In this document: one piece after another, positions 28,082-35,988 of the stretch
How positions within the stretch are numbered: the stretch's first letter is position 1
Layout of the letters: every line of letters starts with the position of its first letter
DNA from: an uncultured Alphaproteobacteria bacterium
GTDB taxonomy: Bacteria; Pseudomonadota; Alphaproteobacteria; Caulobacterales; Caulobacteraceae
Assembly (NCBI GenBank): GCA_903822175.1
Contig: CAIJOB010000011.1
Coordinates: forward strand, 244,258 to 308,257
Reading direction: 5' to 3'
DNA length: 64,000 nucleotides
Translations under genes and position numbers: made by a program
Notes under the pieces: generated by a model
What the model was told of the DNA's origin: nothing
What the model saw: the letters and a program-made list of their open reading frames with translations, nothing else
Database searches by the model: none

Positions 28082-29152
28082 ATGTCGGTGGACGTTCAGA
28101 CCGCGCTCCGCAGCCCGAAATCCTATGACCTCGCGCGGACCGCGCTGGAGGTGATGGAGGCCAATCAGGTTTGGCCCACGGTGCGCAACTTCGAACTCTG
28201 GGTGCACTACGTCGCCGAGAAGGAAAGCCCGCTCGCCCAGGAAATCGACCGCCTGCTGGCGGCCGGCGAGCCGATCACCGAGACCCTGGGCGCCGAACTG
28301 GCGGCCATGTACCTGCCGGAAGCCAAGCTGAACGGCGACATTCTGGAAGCCGGCGACGTGCTCTCCAAGGAATTGCAGACCGTCACCGCGGCCATCGACG
28401 CGGCGCATAAGTCCAGCGAGGAATACGGCCACGAACTGGCCATCGCCAGCGGCCGCCTGCAGGACGGCGAGGACGCCGGCGAGGTCAAGGCCGTCGTCCA
28501 GGACCTGACCGCCGCCACCAAGAAGGTGCAGGGCGAGACCGCGATCCTGGAAAGCCAGCTCGCCGAGACCACTGCCGAACTCGGCCGCCTGCGCGAGAGC
28601 CTCGACCAGGTTCGCCGCGACGCCATGACCGACGGCCTGACCAACCTCGCCAACCGCAAGGCTTTCGACGAACGCCTTGAAACCACTTGCGAAAAAGCCG
28701 ACGCCGAAGGCGAAGGCATGACGCTGGCGATCATCGACATCGACCACTTCAAGGGCTTCAACGACGCCTGGGGCCACCAGATCGGCGACCAGGTGCTGCG
28801 CTACGTCTCCAGCGTCATCGGCCGCATGGGCGCGACGCCCCGCATGGCCGCCCGCTACGGCGGCGAAGAGTTCGCGATCATCTTCCCCGCCGAAAACGGC
28901 CGCACGGCCCGCGCGGTCCTGGAAGAGATCCGCGAGGAGGTCTCGTCCCGCTCGCTGAAGCGCCGCTCCACGAACGAAGACCTGGGCACCATCACTGTCT
29001 CGGCGGGCTATGCCGAACGGATCGCCGGTGAAAGCACTATGAGCCTGGTGGAACGCGCCGACGCGGCCCTCTACGCCTCCAAGCACGCCGGCCGCAACCG
29101 CACCACCGCGGCCCAGCCGATGGCGGCTGTCGCCGCCGTCGCCGCCGCCTAA
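28082..29152 (+). CDS. Diguanylate cyclase (coiled coil + GGDEF), no inhibitory site
   Basis: The 356-residue protein has an alpha-helical N-terminal half with heptad-like stretches (about 110-185) and no membrane segment or signal peptide. A GGDEF domain follows, with DGLTNLANRKAFD, IIDIDHFKGFND and the active-site RYGGEEF (GGEEF near 260), so c-di-GMP synthesis from GTP is expected. The RxxD product-inhibition motif normally five residues before GGEEF reads RMAA, so feedback inhibition by that site is predicted to be absent. It has its own upstream gap of about 125 bp and is a stand-alone gene. Confidence 0.93.
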   Translation: MSVDVQTALRSPKSYDLARTALEVMEANQVWPTVRNFELWVHYVAEKESPLAQEIDRLLAAGEPITETLGAELAAMYLPEAKLNGDILEAGDVLSKELQTVTAAIDAAHKSSEEYGHELAIASGRLQDGEDAGEVKAVVQDLTAATKKVQGETAILESQLAETTAELGRLRESLDQVRRDAMTDGLTNLANRKAFDERLETTCEKADAEGEGMTLAIIDIDHFKGFNDAWGHQIGDQVLRYVSSVIGRMGATPRMAARYGGEEFAIIFPAENGRTARAVLEEIREEVSSRSLKRRSTNEDLGTITVSAGYAERIAGESTMSLVERADAALYASKHAGRNRTTAAQPMAAVAAVAAA

Positions 29153-29229
29153 GAGCGTTTGCCCCTAGGCTGACGCGGGGTAGAGTCCTTTAGATCGAGC
29201 AAAAGTCTCGAACTGGAGGAGCGATTTCC

Positions 29230-30030
29230 ATGGACGGCGCCCAGACACCCGCCAAGGTTCGGACCGAGATCAAGGACCGCATCGGCGTCATCACGCTCAA
29301 CGACCCGGCGACCCTGAACGCGGCCGGCATCGACCTGATGGACGGCCTGCGCGCCGCCTTCGACGCCTTTGTCGCCGACGACAACGTCCGCGCCATCGTC
29401 ATCACCGGCGAAGGCCGCGGCTTCTGCTCCGGCGCCAACCTCTCGGGCGGCGGTTCGCGGATCACCCAGGACCGCAATGGGCCGAACCAGTCGCTGCTAC
29501 AGGTCTACAACCCCTTCGTCAGCGCAGTGCGCAAGTCGCCCAAGCCGCTGGTCGCCGCGGTCAACGGCGTCGCCGCCGGCGTCGGCGCCTCGCTGGCGCT
29601 GATCTGCGACCTCTGCGTCGCCGCCGAGAGCGCCTATTTCCTGCAGGCCTTCCGCCGCATCGGCCTGGTCCCGGACGGCGGCGCCACCTACCTGCTGCCG
29701 CGTCTGGTCGGCAAGGCGCGCGCCATGGAGCTCACCCTGCTGGGCGAAAAGCTGCCGGCCCGGACCGCGCTCGAGTGGGGCATGATCAACCGCTGCGTCC
29801 CCGACGCCGACCTGATGCCGACCGCCATGGCGCTGGCCGCCCAGCTCGCCGACGGCCCGATCTCGCTCGGCTACACCCGCAACCTGATCTGGGCCTCCAT
29901 GGACGCCGCCTGGCACGAACAGGTCGAGTCCGAAGCCTACGTCCAGGGCGACGCTTCCCGCACCGAAGACGCCCGCGAAGGCATCATGGCCTTCGTCCAG
30001 AAGCGCCCCGCCGAATTCAAGGGGCGTTAG
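29230..30030 (+). CDS. Enoyl-CoA hydratase/isomerase family protein, PaaG-like
   Basis: A 266-residue crotonase-fold enzyme with FCSGANLSGG (oxyanion-hole region), AAVNGVAAGVGASLAL and GLVPDGGATYLLPRLVGKARAMELTLLGEKLPA. The Asp in VPDGG in place of the first hydratase Glu, and the C-terminal EGIMAFVQKRPAEFKG, match the PaaG branch (ring-opened or epoxy phenylacetyl-CoA isomerase) better than classical enoyl-CoA hydratase. No other paa genes are nearby, so pathway assignment is uncertain. A strong GGAGGAG Shine-Dalgarno lies 8 bases before the ATG. It precedes the HAD gene by 23 bp and is probably co-transcribed. Confidence 0.88.
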   Translation: MDGAQTPAKVRTEIKDRIGVITLNDPATLNAAGIDLMDGLRAAFDAFVADDNVRAIVITGEGRGFCSGANLSGGGSRITQDRNGPNQSLLQVYNPFVSAVRKSPKPLVAAVNGVAAGVGASLALICDLCVAAESAYFLQAFRRIGLVPDGGATYLLPRLVGKARAMELTLLGEKLPARTALEWGMINRCVPDADLMPTAMALAAQLADGPISLGYTRNLIWASMDAAWHEQVESEAYVQGDASRTEDAREGIMAFVQKRPAEFKGR

Positions 30031-30053
30031 CAGGTCCGCCTTAGGACAGCGGC

Positions 30054-30914
30054 ATGAGCCAACCCCGGCCCCTCGCCGTCTTCGCCTATGACTTCGACGG
30101 CACGCTCGCGCCCGGCAACATGCAGGAGCACGCCTTCATTCCCGACGAGCTGGGGATGAGCCACGAAGACTTCTGGGCCGAGACCAAGGACATCGCCCGC
30201 CAGCAGCGCGGCGACCCGATCCTGGCCTACATGCACCTGATGCTGGAGAAGGCCCGCGAGAAGGGCATCGAGTTGTCGCGCGCCGCCTGGGCGCGCCGTG
30301 GCGCCAACCTGCCGCTGTTCCCCGGTGTGGAAGGCTGGTTCGAGCGCCAGACCGCGCGCGCCGAGGCTCTGGGCCTCGATCTGCGCCACTTCATCATCTC
30401 GTCGGGCAACCGCGAGCTGATCGAGGGCTCGCCGATCGCCAGGTATTTCGAGCGGATCTACGCCTCGGCCTTTCTGTTCGACGCCCACGACGACGCCATC
30501 GGCGCGGCGCTGGCCGTCAACTACACGTCGAAGACCCAGTACCTGTTCCGCATCAACAAATGGACGCTGGAGGAATGGGACGAAGCCGCGATCAACCAGG
30601 TCGTGGCGAAGAACCAGCGCGCTGTGCCGTTCGACCGCATGGCCTTCTTCGGCGACGGTCAGACCGACATTCCCTGCATGCGCCTGGTCAAGGATCAGGG
30701 CGGCGCGGCCATCGCCGTCTACAATCCGTCGATCGAACGCAGCCGGGCGGCGGCCCGCCAACTGCTTAAGGACGGGCGCGCCGGCCTGGCGGGCCAGGCT
30801 GACTACTCCGAAGGCTCGGATCTCGACAAACTCGCTGAAGCGCTGCTGGGCGAGATGGCCGCCCGCGTCGGCGTCCACAGCCTAGGACTCTGGCCGGAAG
30901 GCCCGGACGCCTAG
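30054..30914 (+). CDS. HAD-superfamily hydrolase
   Basis: A 286-residue protein with HAD motif I DFDGTLAPGN (about 13-22), motif II in IISSGNREL, a conserved Lys region, and motif III/IV FFGDGQTDIPCMRLV (about 200-214). Phosphatase or related phosphotransfer chemistry on a small molecule is expected in the cytoplasm; the substrate is unknown. It follows the PaaG-like gene closely. Its TAG stop (30912-30914) lies in a CTAG shared with the stop of the convergent small gene on the other strand. Confidence 0.85.
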   Translation: MSQPRPLAVFAYDFDGTLAPGNMQEHAFIPDELGMSHEDFWAETKDIARQQRGDPILAYMHLMLEKAREKGIELSRAAWARRGANLPLFPGVEGWFERQTARAEALGLDLRHFIISSGNRELIEGSPIARYFERIYASAFLFDAHDDAIGAALAVNYTSKTQYLFRINKWTLEEWDEAAINQVVAKNQRAVPFDRMAFFGDGQTDIPCMRLVKDQGGAAIAVYNPSIERSRAAARQLLKDGRAGLAGQADYSEGSDLDKLAEALLGEMAARVGVHSLGLWPEGPDA

Positions 30915-31087
30915 CGAACCCGAACGATCACCGCCGCCAGCGCGATCGCGATCAGGCACAGCACCAGCACGATCGCCCCGGTCCGCAGCGCCAGCTTCAA
31001 CAGGCTGATCTGCAGGGCCCAACGGGGAAACGGCCCATGGATCAGGCGGTATTCCGCGTCGATGTCGGGCAGGCGCTCAGGGTCCAT
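30911..31087 (-). CDS. Small single-pass membrane protein (58 aa)
   Basis: The minus strand encodes MDPERLPDIDAEYRLIHGPF followed by PRWALQISLLKLALRTGAIVLVLCLIAIALAAVIVRVR, split by charge into a polar N-terminus and one strong transmembrane helix (about 37-54) with a basic end. Codon usage and GC at third positions look genic, and the composition is unlike a chance antisense frame. No Shine-Dalgarno stands out. The TAG stop at 30911-30913 overlaps the HAD gene's stop through the palindrome CTAG. I do not recognise a family. Confidence 0.55.
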   Translation of the reverse strand: MDPERLPDIDAEYRLIHGPFPRWALQISLLKLALRTGAIVLVLCLIAIALAAVIVRVR

Positions 31088-31160
31088 GGCTCATGATGCC
31101 CCGCCGCGGCGGCGAAGTCATGGCGGCTGGCGCAGCGCCGTCGAAAGACGCGCGACCCTT

Positions 31161-31198
31161 CGTTATTCGTGGCGTAACCCGTTATTCGTTGCGTAACC
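31161..31198. repeat. Two tandem 19-bp repeats ahead of the response-regulator gene
   Basis: CGTTATTCGTGGCGTAACC (31161-31179) is followed immediately by CGTTATTCGTTGCGTAACC (31180-31198), with one difference. Each unit contains the inverted half-sites GTTA-N9-TAAC. They sit about 60 bp upstream of the receiver-domain gene start at 31260, in the gap between it and the divergent small membrane protein gene. The arrangement is that of a double binding site for a dimeric regulator; the regulator is unknown. Confidence 0.6.
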
Positions 31199-31259
31199 CG
31201 TTGGTGGCGTCATGATGGACAGATTGTCGCACCCCCGACAGAGTACCGATAGCGTTCCA

Positions 31260-31625
31260 ATGACCGCCAACCTTACTGGCAAACACGCCCTCATCATCGA
31301 AGATGAGATGCTGATCGCCCTCGAAGTCGAAAGCCTGTTGCATGACTTCGGCTTCGAGAGTTGCGACATCGTCGACAATTCGAAGGACGCGGTGAAGAGC
31401 GCCATGGCGCGCCGCCCCGACCTGGTCACCGCCGACCTGCGCATTGTCGGTGGCACCGGCCTGGAAGCCGTCACCGCCATCACCGAAAAGCTCGGCCCCG
31501 TGCCGCACATCTACGTCACCGGCAACGCCGAGATGCTGACCGGCGCCACGGCTGCGCCCGTCGTTGACAAGCCGCTCAGCCGGCGCGCCCTGGCCGAAGC
31601 CTGTCAGCGGGCCTGCGCGGCCTGA
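31260..31625 (+). CDS. Single-domain response regulator (CheY-like receiver)
   Basis: A 121-residue stand-alone REC domain with acidic pocket IIEDEM (about 12-17), phospho-acceptor Asp in VTADLRIVGG (near 57), the switch Thr in YVTGNAE, and the conserved Lys in VVDKPLSRRAL. There is no output domain, so it would act by protein contact or in a phosphorelay. The ATG at 31260 is preferred because the receiver fold begins there; the frame is open upstream to 31212. It is convergent with gmk, 6 bp apart. The hybrid kinase at 12.7-15.2 kb is not near enough to call a partner. Confidence 0.88.
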   Translation: MTANLTGKHALIIEDEMLIALEVESLLHDFGFESCDIVDNSKDAVKSAMARRPDLVTADLRIVGGTGLEAVTAITEKLGPVPHIYVTGNAEMLTGATAAPVVDKPLSRRALAEACQRACAA

Positions 31626-31631
31626 AGAGGC

Positions 31632-32285
31632 CTACTCCTCGGTCAGCCCCTGCACGAAGCCCGGCAGCCACGGATTGCGGCCCGGCTTCATCCGTTCCGA
31701 CCGATAGATGTGGATCAGGTCGGCGTAGGCGCGGTCGAAGTCCTTGTTGACGATCACATAGTCGGCCGCGCGCCAGTACTCGATCTCGCGCTTGCCGAGC
31801 GCCAGGCGCTGTTCGATCACCGGCTCGCTGTCCTGGGCGCGGGCGTGCAGCCGGCGCGCCAGATCCGACCATGAGGGCGGCAGGACGAAGACGCGGACGC
31901 TGTCGTCGGGCGCCCGCTCGGCGACCTGCGCCGCGCCCTGGTAGTCGATGTCGAAGAGGACGTCCTTGCCGGCCTCCATGGCGGCCATCACCGGCGCCTT
32001 GGGGGTGCCATAGAGGTTGCCGTTTACCTCGGCCCATTCCAGCAGCTCGCCGGCGGCGATCATCGCCTCGAAGGCCGCGCGGGTCTTGAAGAAGTACTCG
32101 CGCCCCTCCTCCTCACCCGGTCGAGGCGGCCGCGTGGTGGCCGAGATCGACAGGATCATGTCGGCGTAGTCGGCGACCAGCCGGCGCGACAGCGAGGTTT
32201 TCCCCGCGCCGCCGGGGCTCGACATCAGGAGCAGCAGGCCTCGGCGGACCGTTTCCCAGGGCTTGGAATGGTCATCGGCCGTCAC
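31632..32285 (-). CDS. gmk: Guanylate kinase
   Basis: The 217-residue enzyme phosphorylates GMP to GDP. It has the P-loop SSPGGAGKTSL (25-30 = GGAGKT; the usual SGAGKT has Ser where this has Gly), the GMP-binding TTRPPRPGE...GREYFF, and IDYQGAAQV. The start is GTG at 32285, 6 bp after the yicC stop, with GGAG in the yicC tail as ribosome-binding site. It is the last gene of the fabD-to-gmk minus-strand run in this window. Confidence 0.96.
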   Translation of the reverse strand: MTADDHSKPWETVRRGLLLLMSSPGGAGKTSLSRRLVADYADMILSISATTRPPRPGEEEGREYFFKTRAAFEAMIAAGELLEWAEVNGNLYGTPKAPVMAAMEAGKDVLFDIDYQGAAQVAERAPDDSVRVFVLPPSWSDLARRLHARAQDSEPVIEQRLALGKREIEYWRAADYVIVNKDFDRAYADLIHIYRSERMKPGRNPWLPGFVQGLTEE

Positions 32286-32291
32286 GCTAGG

Positions 32292-33173
32292 TCACTCCAC
32301 ATTCTGTACCTGCTCGCGGAACTGCTCGATGCTGGCTTTGAGGTCCAGGCCAACCGAGGTCAAGGCGCCGGACGCCGACTTCGAGCAAAGGGTGTTGGCC
32401 TCGCGCATGAATTCCTGGGTCAGGAAGTCCAGCTTGCGCCCGACCCCGCCATCGGTGGCCAGCAGGGTCCGCGCCCCGTCCACGTGGCCGCGCAGGCGAT
32501 CCAGCTCTTCCTGCACGTCGGCCTTCACCGCCATGGCGGCTGCCTCCTGCAGAATGCGCTCCTCGCTCACCGCCTCGCCGGCCAGTTCGGTCATCCGCTT
32601 TTCGAAGCGCGCCTTGATGATCGCCGGCTGACCGCCCGCCAGCGCCGAGGCCTTGCCGGTCAGATCGCCGATCTGGGCCACCAGGCCGGCCAGGACGCCT
32701 TCCAGCGCCCGCCCCTCCTCCGCACGCCCAGCCGCCAGCCCATCCAACGCCACGCCGATCGAGGCGGCCATCGCCGCCTCCAGCGCCGCTTGGGCGTCGG
32801 GGTCCTCCGCCGCGTCCGCCGCCTCGATCACGCCGCGCAGGGCCAGCAGGCCGTCCAGGGTCGGCGGCTGCACCATGCCAGTCGCCACGTAGGGACCCCC
32901 GGCCTTCAGGTACCGCTCCAACTGTTCGACGTTGACCCGCACGGCGCCGGCCTCGTCGGCCCGCTTGGCCTGCACGCCGACGGTGAGCTGGCCTCGTTGG
33001 AAGCGGCTCTGCGCACCCTCCCGCGCCGCCCGCTCCAGCCCCTCGAACCCCGGCGGCCCGCGGAACCGGATCTCCAGGTTGCGGCCGTTGACGCTGCGCG
33101 CCTCTACGGCCCAGGACCACGCGCCAAGCGCACCTTCGGCGCGGCCAAAGCCCGTCATGCCGGAAATGGTCAC
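32292..33173 (-). CDS. yicC: YicC/YloC-family endoribonuclease
   Basis: A 293-residue protein starting VTISGMTGFGRAEG, the near-invariant YicC N-terminus, with VEARSVNGRNLEIR and the C-terminal QEFMREANTLCSKS. YicC-type proteins are described as metal-dependent RNases, and in many alphaproteobacteria the gene lies beside gmk, as here. The GTG start at 33173 overlaps the mltG stop as GTGA, and GGAGG lies 6 bases before it. An open extension upstream to 33218 would overlap mltG further and is not needed. Confidence 0.92.
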   Translation of the reverse strand: MTISGMTGFGRAEGALGAWSWAVEARSVNGRNLEIRFRGPPGFEGLERAAREGAQSRFQRGQLTVGVQAKRADEAGAVRVNVEQLERYLKAGGPYVATGMVQPPTLDGLLALRGVIEAADAAEDPDAQAALEAAMAASIGVALDGLAAGRAEEGRALEGVLAGLVAQIGDLTGKASALAGGQPAIIKARFEKRMTELAGEAVSEERILQEAAAMAVKADVQEELDRLRGHVDGARTLLATDGGVGRKLDFLTQEFMREANTLCSKSASGALTSVGLDLKASIEQFREQVQNVE

Positions 33174-34228
33174 TTCCCGCCTCCCGTCGCGGCCCGCGCC
33201 CGTTCGATCGCCCGCCACTTGGCCACGTTCGCCTGATGCTCGGCGAAGGTCGAGGCGAAGACGTGCCCGCCGGTCCCGTCGGCCACGAAATAGAGCTCGT
33301 CCGACTTGGGCGGATTGAGCACGGCGGCCAGCGACGCGCGGCCCGGATTGGCGATCGGCGTCGGCGGCAGGCCGACCATCCGATAGGTGTTGTAGGGCGT
33401 CGGCGTCAGCAGCTCCTTCATGGTGATCCCGCGCCCCAGTGGCCGGCCCTTGCTGATGCCGTAGATCACCGTCGGGTCGGTCTCCAGCTTGATCCCCTGG
33501 CGCAGGCGATTTTCGAACACCGCGGCGATGCGCGGGCGCTCAGCCGGGACGCGGGTCTCCTTCTCGACGATGGAGGCCAGGGTCACCGCCTCCTCCGGCG
33601 TCTTCAGCGGCAGGTCGGGCGCACGCTCGGCCCAGAGCTGCGCCAGCAGGGCGTCGCGGGCCGCCATCATCTTGGCGATGACGTCGCCGCGGTCCTCGCC
33701 CCGCTGAACCTGATAACCATCGGGCAGGATCGAGCCTTCCGGCGGGGTCTCGATCGAGCCCACCAGCACCGGCTGGGCGCGCACCGCGTCGGCCACCATG
33801 GCGCTGGTCCAGCCTTCCGGCGCCACGACGACGCGTTTGACCACCTTGCCCTCGGCGATGTCGTTCAGCACCTGAGACATCGAGGCGTGGCTGGGAAACT
33901 CGTATTCCCCAGCCTTCAGGCGTCGCCCCGCGCCGCCCAGCTTGGCTGCGAAATAGAAAACATCTCGCGAGCCGATCACGCCCGCTGCCTTCAAGGCGCT
34001 GGCGATCTGCCCGACCCCGGCGCCCTTCGGAAGGATGACGTCGGTGACGGCGCCATCATTCGCTGCGGGGCCCGGCCCACGATAGGTCCAATAGACCCAG
34101 CCGCCGACCAGGACCGCCGCGATGACAAGGGTGCTGACGACTCGGCGGATCATGCTCAGCGGACCTTGCCCTTTTCGGACAGGCCTGCGCCCCCATTTCT
34201 TGAAGATCGGGCGCGGCCGCCGGCTCAC
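33170..34228 (-). CDS. mltG: Endolytic murein transglycosylase MltG
   Basis: A 352-residue YceG/MltG protein with a cytoplasmic basic N-terminus, one transmembrane helix (about 27-45), a LysM-like region (VILPKGAGVGQIASAL), and the catalytic domain with LASIVEKET (the active-site Glu) and NRLRQGIKLETDPTVIYG. It cleaves nascent peptidoglycan strands at the membrane. The GTG start at 34228 overlaps the fabF stop (GTGA), with AGAAGG 5 bases upstream; an ATG at 34153 just before the membrane helix is an alternative. It follows fabF and precedes yicC, the usual alphaproteobacterial order. Confidence 0.95.
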   Translation of the reverse strand: MSRRPRPIFKKWGRRPVRKGQGPLSMIRRVVSTLVIAAVLVGGWVYWTYRGPGPAANDGAVTDVILPKGAGVGQIASALKAAGVIGSRDVFYFAAKLGGAGRRLKAGEYEFPSHASMSQVLNDIAEGKVVKRVVVAPEGWTSAMVADAVRAQPVLVGSIETPPEGSILPDGYQVQRGEDRGDVIAKMMAARDALLAQLWAERAPDLPLKTPEEAVTLASIVEKETRVPAERPRIAAVFENRLRQGIKLETDPTVIYGISKGRPLGRGITMKELLTPTPYNTYRMVGLPPTPIANPGRASLAAVLNPPKSDELYFVADGTGGHVFASTFAEHQANVAKWRAIERARAATGGGK

Positions 34229-35541
34229 GTGACCTTCTTGAACACCACCGACGCGTTGGTCCCGCCGAACCCGAAGGAGTTGGAGAGGGCGACGTCGATC
34301 TTCATCGGCTTGGGCTTGTGCGGCACCAGGTCGATCTGTGTTTCCACAGACGGATTGTCGAGATTGATGGTCGGCGGCGCGATCTGGTCACGGATCGCCA
34401 GCACCGAGAACGCCGCTTCGATGGCCCCGGCCGCGCCCAACAGGTGCCCGGTGGCCGACTTGGTCGAGCTCATCGTCGCCTTGCTCGCCGCATCGCCCAA
34501 CAGGCGGGTCACCGCCCCCAGCTCGATCTCGTCGCCCAGCGGCGTCGAGGTGCCATGCGCGTTAATGTAGTCGACGTCGGCCATCTCGATGCCCGCGTCC
34601 TTCAGCGCCGCCTTCATCGCCCGGAAGCCGCCGTCGCCGTCATCGGCCGGTGCGGTGATGTGATAGGCGTCGCCCGCCAGGCCGTAGCCGGCCACCTCGG
34701 CGTAGATCTTCGCGCCGCGCGCCTAGGCGTGCTCGTACTCTTCCAGCACCAGGACGCCAGCGCCCTCGCCCATCACGAAGCCGTCGCGGTCCTTGTCGTA
34801 GGGGCGGCTGGCCTTTTCCGGGGTGTCGTTGAAGCCCGTCGACATGGCGCGCGCGGCGATGAAGCCGGCCATGCCCACCGGACAGATCGCCGCTTCCGCG
34901 CCGCCCGCGATCATCACCTCGGCGTCGCCGTACTTGATCAGCCGGGCCGCGTCGCCGATGGCGTGGGCTCCCGTGGCGCAGGCGGTCACCACGGCGTGGT
35001 TGGGGCCCTTGAAGCCATAGCGGATCGAGACCTGGCCGCTCGCTAGATTCACCAGCGCCGAGGGGATGAAGAACGGGCTGACGCGGCGCGGGCCCTTCTC
35101 GTGCATCTCGATGGAGGTGCGCTCGATGGTCGCCAGACCGCCGATGCCGGAGCCGATCATCACGCCTGTGCGCTCGCGGCCCTCGACGTCGTCCTCGCCA
35201 GGCTGCCAGCCGCTGTCCTTCACCGCCTCGTCGGCGGCGGCGATGGCATAGAGGATGAAATCGTCCACGCGCCGCTGATCGCGGGTTGAAAGCGTCTGAT
35301 CGGGATCGAAGGAGCCGGGCACATCGGGTCCGCCGCCGCCACGCCCATCGACGCGCGGCACCTCTCCGGCCACGCGGCAGCCGAACTCCTCGGTGATCTC
35401 GAAGGTGGTGACCTTCCCGATGCCGGACTTGCCGGCCAGGATATTGGCCCAGCTGATCTCGGTCCCCTGACCCAGGGGCGTGATCAGACCGATTCCGGTG
35501 ACGACGACTCGACGGTTGCTGCTCAAGGGCGCGATCCTCAA
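34225..35541 (-). pseudogene. fabF: Beta-ketoacyl-ACP synthase II (FabF) with an in-frame TAG
   Basis: The full-length frame is 438 sense codons with every FabF landmark: VVVTGIGLITPLG, the nucleophile in VVTACATGAHAIGDA (Cys188), INAHGTSTPLGD and KSATGHLLGAAGA (the two catalytic His regions), and NSFGFGGTNASVVF. At codon 273 the sequence reads EEYEHA-TAG-ARGAKIYAE (stop at 34723-34725). Homologues have Lys or a similar residue there, so a single base change explains it. As written, both catalytic His regions would be lost. FabF elongates acyl-ACP in fatty-acid synthesis and is normally needed, so a sequence error is the likeliest reading. It sits between acpP and mltG. Confidence 0.9.
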
Positions 35542-35545
35542 AGGA

Positions 35546-35585
35546 AGACCGCCGGAGCCGGGGCGCTACCCCGACCCGGCGGTCT
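35546..35585 (-). promoter_or_regulatory. Long hairpin between acpP and fabF (attenuator or mRNA-stability element)
   Basis: AGACCGCCGG (35546-35555) and CCGGCGGTCT (35576-35585) form a perfect 10-bp stem enclosing a second GC hairpin (CCGGGG/CCCCG). On the minus-strand transcript it comes after the acpP stop and is followed only by a short CUUCCUUU. It is thus a strong structure with a poor U-tract, more like a partial terminator or 3' stabiliser of acpP mRNA than a full stop. That would suit the high acyl-carrier demand relative to FabF. The structure is seen; the role is inferred. Confidence 0.6.
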
Positions 35586-35610
35586 GAAAACCTTCAACCG
35601 AATCAGGCGC

Positions 35611-35850
35611 TTAAGCGCCCAGCTTCTCAGCGATGAACTTCACGGCGTCGCCGACCGTCTGGATATGCTCAGCGGCGTCGTCCGGGATTTCGATGTCGAA
35701 TTCTTCCTCGAAGGCCATGACCAGCTCGACGTTGTCGAGGCTGTCGGCGCCCAGGTCGTCGATGAAGCTGGCCTTCTCGGTCACCTTCTCCGGATCGGCG
35801 TCCAGGTGCTCGATGACGATCTTGCGGACGCGTTCTAGGACGTCGGACAT
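35611..35850 (-). CDS. acpP: Acyl carrier protein
   Basis: The 79-residue acidic protein starts [20 protein letters not shown] and carries the phosphopantetheine attachment site [18 protein letters not shown] (Ser37). It shuttles acyl chains between FabD, FabG, FabF and other enzymes. The ATG at 35850 has AGGGAC 7-8 bases upstream; the longer open frame upstream is not part of the protein. It is flanked by fabG before and fabF after. Confidence 0.98.
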   Translation of the reverse strand: MSDVLERVRKIVIEHLDADPEKVTEKASFIDDLGADSLDNVELVMAFEEEFDIEIPDDAAEHIQTVGDAVKFIAEKLGA

Positions 35851-35878
35851 TAGGTAGGTCCCTTTAAAGTTCAGGCTT

Positions 35879-35907
35879 TGCATCGGCGAGCCGGGCCCTG
35901 GAGTCAA
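35879..35907 (-). promoter_or_regulatory. Candidate acpP promoter
   Basis: On the minus strand TTGACT (35907-35902) is followed after 17 bp by GATGCA (35884-35879), about 30 bp before the acpP start codon. The -35 is good and the -10 is poor. The 138-bp gap between fabG and acpP is much wider than other gaps in this gene run, which supports an internal promoter for acpP. Confidence 0.4.
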
Positions 35908-35988
35908 CTCCACAGTCTCGCTCACCGAAAGTGGTTGCGGCGTTAGCATGTTCCCATGTGGGAAGGCGAGAGCTTCAAATCACCCTCT

